36,020 nt of DNA from NCBI GenBank assembly GCA_963707665.1, contig CAVPQU010000008.1, positions 1 to 36,020 on the forward strand. Direction: 5' to 3'. Below the pieces are notes generated by a model. It had not been told where the DNA came from, made no database searches, and worked only from the letters and a program-made list of their open reading frames with translations. Shown here piece after piece: positions 31,507 through 36,020 of the stretch. Source of the stretch: DATJCV01 sp963707665. GTDB lineage: Bacteria > Pseudomonadota > Gammaproteobacteria > Burkholderiales > Burkholderiaceae_D. A program made the position numbers and the translations under genes. Every line of letters starts with the position of its first letter. Position 1 is the first letter of the stretch.

Positions 31507-32677
31507 AGGTTTTTCCTTGGGTGTTCCAGACGACGAAAATTTTTCCTTCCTTGCGCAGCAGCAGCGGGTTGTCGGCGAGCGTCTTGCTGCGCGCCAGTTG
31601 CCGCAGCCGGAAGTGGCGGCCGTCGTCGTCGGAAATCCAGGCCTTGAGGCTGGTGGCGCTGCCGTCGAAGCTGCGCCAGACGATTGCCACTTTGGCGCCG
31701 ATGCTCAGCACATCGGCGTGCTCGGCCTGTTCATCCGGCAGGGCGACCGGTTCCGATGCCGGCGCGCCGCTTTGGTCGAGGCGGCCGTAGCGCACTTGCG
31801 CGGCGCCGGCCTTGTCGCCGAACCAGACCGCGTGATAGCCGCCGCCGGCGGCCGGCGTCAGGCCCGGGCCGTGATGCGGACAGGCGTCGATCGCCCAGTT
31901 GTCGAAGGTGGCCCGCACCGGATCGGCAGTCGCTGCAGCGTCGTTCAATACGGCAAACGCATGGTCGCGGATGTTGGGCGCGAATACATGGCGCCACAAG
32001 GCCGCGATGCCGCCATCGGGCGTGCGCGCCAGCGCGATGCGGCAGCATTCGCAGCTGTAGTCGGCCAGCTTGCGGTCGTCGCCGAAGGTCTTGCCGCCGT
32101 CGTCCGAGACGTTGTGATAGATCGCCGCGCCGCGGTAGGCCGGCTTGGCGGCGCCTTGCTGGCTGCGCAGTTCCTGGTCGCGCTTGTCGACCCAGACCGC
32201 ATGCAGGCGGCCGCGATCATCGAACGCGATCGATTCGAAGCGGTGCGTGATGACCTGGCGGTCGTGATGCACGGTAAACGGCGGCGCAAAGGTCTTGCCG
32301 CCGTCGTCCGAGCGCAGCATGCGGATTTCGCCGGTGTACGGTTTGGCCAGCGGATGGGTGTAGGCGATGACCACGACGCCGTTCGGCCCGAACGCCAGCT
32401 TCGGCCGCGCTTCGCCGTCGGCGGCGACGCGGTCGGCGCCGGTGTTCAGCAGGCGCGCCGGCGTCCAGCTCTTGCCGTCGTCGGCGCTGGTGCGCAGCGT
32501 CAGGCGGGCGTCGGCGTCGAGGCCGACCAGCCATAGCTTGCCGTCGGGGGCGAAATTGGCGCCGATCGCCAGCCCGGCTTTTTTCGACGGCTGGTGGTGC
32601 GTATGCTGAGCCCAGGCGGCGGCGCCCGGCGCGGCCAGGGACAGCAGCAGCATGAAACGGACGAATCTGTTTTTCAT
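31490..32677 (-). CDS. Exported BNR-repeat (sialidase-fold) protein with Cys/His motifs
   Basis: 395 residues. Signal peptide (MKNRFVRFMLLLSLAAPGAA AWA), a His-rich mature start (QHTHHQPSKKAG), and at least four BNR-type Asp-box repeats (SADDGKSWTPAR, SDDGGKTFAPPF, SDDGGKTFGDDR, SDDDGRHFRLRQ), so a beta-propeller. No sialidase Arg triad or FRIP motif is evident, so an enzyme role is doubtful. YSCECCRIAL and IDACPHHGPG are likely metal ligands or disulfides. It lies 17 bases after the TonB-receptor gene and overlaps the thioredoxin-like gene. This argues for a metal-binding periplasmic or surface protein (inference). Confidence 0.82.
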   Translation of the reverse strand: MKNRFVRFMLLLSLAAPGAAAWAQHTHHQPSKKAGLAIGANFAPDGKLWLVGLDADARLTLRTSADDGKSWTPARLLNTGADRVAADGEARPKLAFGPNGVVVIAYTHPLAKPYTGEIRMLRSDDGGKTFAPPFTVHHDRQVITHRFESIAFDDRGRLHAVWVDKRDQELRSQQGAAKPAYRGAAIYHNVSDDGGKTFGDDRKLADYSCECCRIALARTPDGGIAALWRHVFAPNIRDHAFAVLNDAAATADPVRATFDNWAIDACPHHGPGLTPAAGGGYHAVWFGDKAGAAQVRYGRLDQSGAPASEPVALPDEQAEHADVLSIGAKVAIVWRSFDGSATSLKAWISDDDGRHFRLRQLARSKTLADNPLLLRKEGKIFVVWNTQGKTYVEAL

Positions 32678-32694
32678 GGGGTCCCCCGAAGTCG

Positions 32695-35005
32695 TTAAAA
32701 GCCGTATTTGAGCTCGGCCGAGACGGTGCGCTGCGGATACGGATGCAGCACGAAATACTCGGCATTGTTGAGGTTGTCGATGCCGATCGCCGCGCTCCAT
32801 TGCCGGTTCATCTTATAGCGCAGGCGCGCATCGACCACGAAGAATTTGCTGACGCCGCCATAGGTGCCGCCGTTGACGTCGCTGTTGTTGAGCGTGCCGA
32901 ACTGCCTGCCGCTGTAGCGCGCGGCAATCGAATACGACAGATGTTCATCCTGGCGGTAGGTGGCGCTCAGCGCGGCGCGCCAGTCGGGCACGCGCGGCTG
33001 TTTCTTGCCGACCGAATCCGGATTGCGCGCATTGTCGGTGATGACCGAATCGGCGTAGGTGACGCTGCCGGTGAGGTCGAGTCCGCGCACGCCGACATCG
33101 GTCGCCTGCCAGGCGATTTCGACGCCGCGGGTGCGGATGCGGCCGATATTCTGGATATTGGTGATGTTGGTGTTGACATCGGTTTGCGCATACAGCGCGT
33201 CGCGCGCCGTTTCGTGGAACAGCGTCGCCCGCAGCACGCCGTTGCCGAGGTCGCGTTCGGCGGAGAACTCGGTCGACAGCGCCTGTTCCGGTTTCAGGTT
33301 GGGATCGTTGTTGACGATGCTGTTGTTGCTGATGCTGCCCTGGTACAGCTCGGCCACGGTCGGCATGCGGTAGGCCTTGCCGAGCGAGGCGCGCAGGCTC
33401 CACGCCGGGCTGGCCTGGAAAGTCGCCGCCAGCTTGGGCGAAAAGAAATTCTCGCGCCGCTCGGCGAACGGCAGCGTGCGGTTGGCGTCGGCCACCGAGC
33501 CGCCGAAGGCGCGCCAGCTCTCCCAGCGGCCGCCGAGGATCGCCTTCCAGTCCGGCGCGAAACGCCAGGCATCCTGCACGTACAGCGCCTGGGTGGCGGT
33601 ATTGCCGGCAAAGGCGGAACTGCGGGCGCCGGCGCCGCCGTTGATCCAGTCCGCGGTATTCGATACCAGCGCGCGCAGCTGGTAGCGGTCATAGTGGTAG
33701 CCGAAGCTGACCTGATGCGCGCCGTCCGCCAGGCCGGGGCGCCAGATGCCGCGCAAATCCAGCGTGCTCCAGCCGGTGCCGCTCAAGTCGGTGATGCGGC
33801 CGGCGCCGCCGCCGGCGGCGGCCGGCAGCGCGATCGACGGCGCGCGCGCCAGGTCCTTGCGGTAATCGTAGAGGCTGGCGACCGCTTCCCAATCCCACTC
33901 GCCCTTGGTGTTGCTGGCCAGCGAAAAACCGTGCAGCCAGTGTTCCTGGTCGGATTTGCCCGGGTTGAAGTCGGTCGCGGCCAGCGTGGTGCGCCTGCCG
34001 CCGATATTGACCGCGCCGCTGTAGACCGGGTTGCCGGCGGCATCCTTCAGATACGTGGCCACGTCGGAATCGGTTTTGCTTTGCCAGATGCCGAGCGTAT
34101 AGGCGGCGCGCAGGCTGGGGCTGAAATCGTAGGCGAGCTTGAGCTTGGCGTGGTCCTGCAGGGTGCGGGTCAGGCTGGTGGCGCCCAGGATCGTGCGCGG
34201 ATTGCCGTTCTGGTCGAGATCGCTGCGGGCGCCGCTCACCACCGTGTCGCCCGGCGCGGCGGCGACGCTCGAGACCGGCTTGGTCACGAACATCATCGGC
34301 TGGCCGTCGCTTTGCAGATGATTGGCGTTCAGCCACCACGACCAATCGCCGCTCTTGCTTGCCAGCGCGGCGCTGGCCTGCTTGCCGGAGAAGCTTTGGT
34401 CCGTCCCGTACAGGCTGAAGTCTTGCCGGAATGCCTGGGCCGCGGCATGCGCCTCGAACTGCTGCGGCATGCGGGTCGTCATCTGGATCACCGCGCCGAT
34501 CGCATTGCCCGGATAGAGCGCCGAAAACGGTCCGTAGACCACATCCACGCGCTCGATTTCCTCGGGCGTCACCAGACCCCAGCGCGGCGGATAGGCAAAA
34601 CCGTTGCCGAGCAGGTTGGACAGCAGCAGGTTGTCGGCATACACCAGCGAACGCGCGCTCAGCAGCGTGCCGGAAGTGCGCGTCGCCACGATGCCGTTGG
34701 CGTCGCCGATGAAGCGCTTGCGCACCTGGATCGACGGCAGGTACTTCAGCGCGTCTTCGGTGTTGATCATGTTGATCGAGTCTTCGATCTGCCGGCGGCC
34801 GATGCCCTCGGTGACGGCCGGAAGATCGGGCGGCAGCCTGGGCGTAGCCGAGCTGTCGCCGGTGACGACGACTTCTTCGAGCCGGGCGGCGGCCGGCGCT
34901 TCATCGGCATGGGCGCCGGCGAACGGCAAGGCGGCCAACAGGGTCAGGCAAACGTGCGGGATGGTCGCAATTCCGCAGGGAAAATAATGTGAAACGAGGC
35001 GGCAC
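32695..35005 (-). CDS. TonB-dependent outer-membrane receptor
   Basis: About 770 residues. I chose the GTG at 35005: AAGGAG lies six bases before it, and it gives a signal peptide (MPPRFTLFSLR, then IATIPHVCLTLLAALPFAGA HA) if one extra A near 34972 is removed. The continuous frame without that correction runs back to 35421 through the previous gene. Plug domain: EEVVVTGDSSATPRLPPDLP, DALKYLPSIQVRKRF, RVDVVYGPFSALYPGNAIGA. The 22-strand barrel includes NNDPNLKPEQALSTEFSAER and ends in SAELKYGF with the terminal Phe of outer-membrane proteins. It takes up a ligand with TonB energy. Neighbours suggest copper or another metal, not proven. Confidence 0.92.
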
Positions 35006-35081
35006 GGCGAACTCCTTAATCCGTTACAAAGACGGGCCGGCGACTGCGTCATCGAACGGCGACGCCGGCAATCAGAGACGA

Positions 35082-35485
35082 TCAGAGCAGAGACGGGAGG
35101 AGCGCGCGGGTTGGCCGCGGCCCAGGAGAACAGCGGCTGCGGCGAGCGGTAGAAAAGGGAAGGAAGCAAACGTGCGCCGGCGATCGGAACCGGCAGTGTC
35201 ATGGCGGCCGCAGGAAGGGCGAACGTTCCTGCGTGCGGGGAGCAAAACGGACAATGCGCGGATGGCTGCGCCTGCGGACTCGGCGAGCCATCGGGGGACT
35301 GCGCATGGTCGGTGCCGACCGCGACGAAGCGCGCGCCGTCGACGGAACAAATCTCGGCCCAGGCTGCGGTTTGCCCGGCCGATGGCCGAAATCGCGTGAG
35401 AGATGGAGGGCGCAAGCGCATTGAGCAGGATCGCGAAACACGCGATCCAGACCTGCAGCCGTCTTATTCTGAAATATCCTCTCAT
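35082..35485 (-). pseudogene. DUF2946 protein, frameshifted
   Basis: Starts MRGYFRIRRLQVWIACFAIL LNALAPSISHA, an N-terminal membrane/signal segment. After about 35 residues one extra base (near 35370) moves the rest into the next frame: AGQTAAWAEICSVDGARFVA, then SAHCPFCSPHAGTFALPAAA and SPQPLFSWAAANPRAPP. The EICS..G and HCPFCxxH motifs identify DUF2946, small proteins often encoded beside TonB receptors and thought to bind copper. The end is uncertain: a second one-base shift would give the TGA at 35082. It precedes the receptor gene in the same direction. Confidence 0.75.
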
Positions 35486-35492
35486 GCCGGGC

Positions 35493-35498
35493 ATTATA
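35493..35498 (-). promoter_or_regulatory. TATAAT -10 element before DUF2946
   Basis: Minus-strand TATAAT, with CTGACT 17 bp upstream as a weak -35. The start would fall at or just before the ATG at 35485, giving a nearly leaderless message. The promoter overlaps the end of the DUF488 gene. Confidence 0.4.
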
Positions 35499-35517
35499 TC
35501 CGCCGCATAACTGCCAG

Positions 35518-35897
35518 TCAGGTTTCGGGATGGCTGTCCAGCAGCAGTGCGCGTAGCGCAATCGCATCGTTATGGACTGCATCGTGCGCCGAATAGAGCA
35601 GGGTGATGGTCCGCTGCCGCGCCAGCTCGCGCAGCTGTCGAGCAGTGCGGGATGCTGGTGCAGTTCTTCGGCATAACGGCTTCTGAACTCCGGCCAGAGC
35701 GCGGGATCGTGCTTGAACCATTGGCGCAATTCGGTGCTGGGCGCCAGATCCTTGAGCCATTGGTCGATCGCGGCGTCGCTCTTCCTGACCCCGCGCGGCC
35801 ACAGGCGATCCACCAGGATGCGAGTGCCGTCGTCAGGGGCGGCGGCATCGTAAGTGCGCTTCAGCTTGATATTGCCTGCCGGGATTTTCTTTTTCAT
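35518..35897 (-). pseudogene. DUF488 protein, one frameshift
   Basis: About 126 residues when restored: MKKKIPAGNIKLKRTYDAAA, RILVDRLWPRGVRKSDAAID QWLKDLAPSTELRQWF, PEFRSRYAEEL, then (after one missing base near 35640) QLRELARQRTITLLYSAHDA VHNDAIALRALLL. This is the whole DUF488 pattern (RVLVDRLWPRG, WxKxxAPSxxLRxWF, LLYxAKD). Function unproven. GGAG 11 bases before the ATG at 35897 is the ribosome site. The single deletion may be a sequence error. Confidence 0.88.
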
Positions 35898-36020
35898 CGC
35901 GCCTGCTCCTTCGTTTTTTCCATGATAGAGCGGTTCCGGATGAAGCATGTGAACCTAGCGCAATAGCGGCGGCTCGGCGGCGATAAAGAACCGCGAAGTT
36001 GCGGTAAACCAAAGCCGTTT

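Noticed and set aside
32743..34992. 749-codon plus-strand frame opposite the TonB receptor
   Set aside because: Low-complexity shadow frame with no domain; the receptor on the other strand is clear.
32695..35421. DUF2946-TonB receptor fusion protein of 908 aa
   Set aside because: The single open frame arises from indels: a ribosome site and GTG at 35005 and a separate DUF2946 start at 35485 indicate two genes.

Overview
The window looks like a betaproteobacterial chromosome, most likely Oxalobacteraceae (Janthinobacterium/Massilia/Collimonas relatives). The right two thirds are GC-rich and carry the maeB, thiL-pgpA, pncC neighbourhood usual in that family. They also carry palindromic intergenic repeats of the GGGGTCAGAGA / CAGGGTCAGTG type. 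This taxonomic call is inference from gene content, not from a marker gene.

Left flank (1-2.5 kb): a frameshifted secreted L,D-transpeptidase, an exonuclease gene cut off after about 60 codons, and an ABC ATPase with unusual catalytic motifs.

Integron region (2.5-14.35 kb): a cassette array of lower GC with 13 recognisable attC sites. Nearly all cassette genes lie on the minus strand. There are three attI-like sites (5.44, 7.93 and 13.18 kb), each followed by an integrase-promoter region. Only the rightmost still has an integrase (intI) gene, broken by several frameshifts. The one at 5.5 kb is reduced to its first and last codons, and the one at 7.9 kb to its leader. Each of the three sub-arrays ends, just beyond its last attC, in the same 48-bp sequence, so the region reads as tandem integron units that diverged in cassette content. 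A cassette pair plus attI (about 1 kb) is present twice (4.62-5.59 and 12.35-13.33 kb). Cassettes encode a GNAT acetyltransferase, a YCII protein, a SnoaL-like protein and several small membrane or secreted proteins of unknown function. An AraC regulator and an RhlB-like glycosyltransferase sit between two units without attC sites.

Pyroglutamate region (14.5-24 kb): a fluoroacetate-dehalogenase-like hydrolase coupled to pncC, a fused ATP-dependent 5-oxoprolinase, a divergent TRAP transporter (dctP, dctQ, dctM) and a winged-helix regulator. Together they look like import of 5-oxoproline and its hydrolysis to glutamate. This block separates pncC from pgpA-thiL.

Right part (24-36 kb): pgpA, thiL, a malic enzyme gene with many indels, repeats and a terminator, a cytosolic-type 5'-nucleotidase, an MFS exporter, and a four-gene set (DUF2946, TonB receptor, Cys/His-rich BNR-repeat protein, thioredoxin-like protein) that suggests metal, perhaps copper, handling. 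A DUF488 gene ends the window. Three copies of a 61-62 bp element bounded by direct GGGAGTAT boxes 53-54 bp apart lie in intergenic DNA at 23.1, 28.3 and 29.5 kb; I do not recognise it.

Single-base indels are frequent in some genes (oxoprolinase, malic enzyme, integrase) and absent from others, so sequencing error and real decay both need to be kept in mind.
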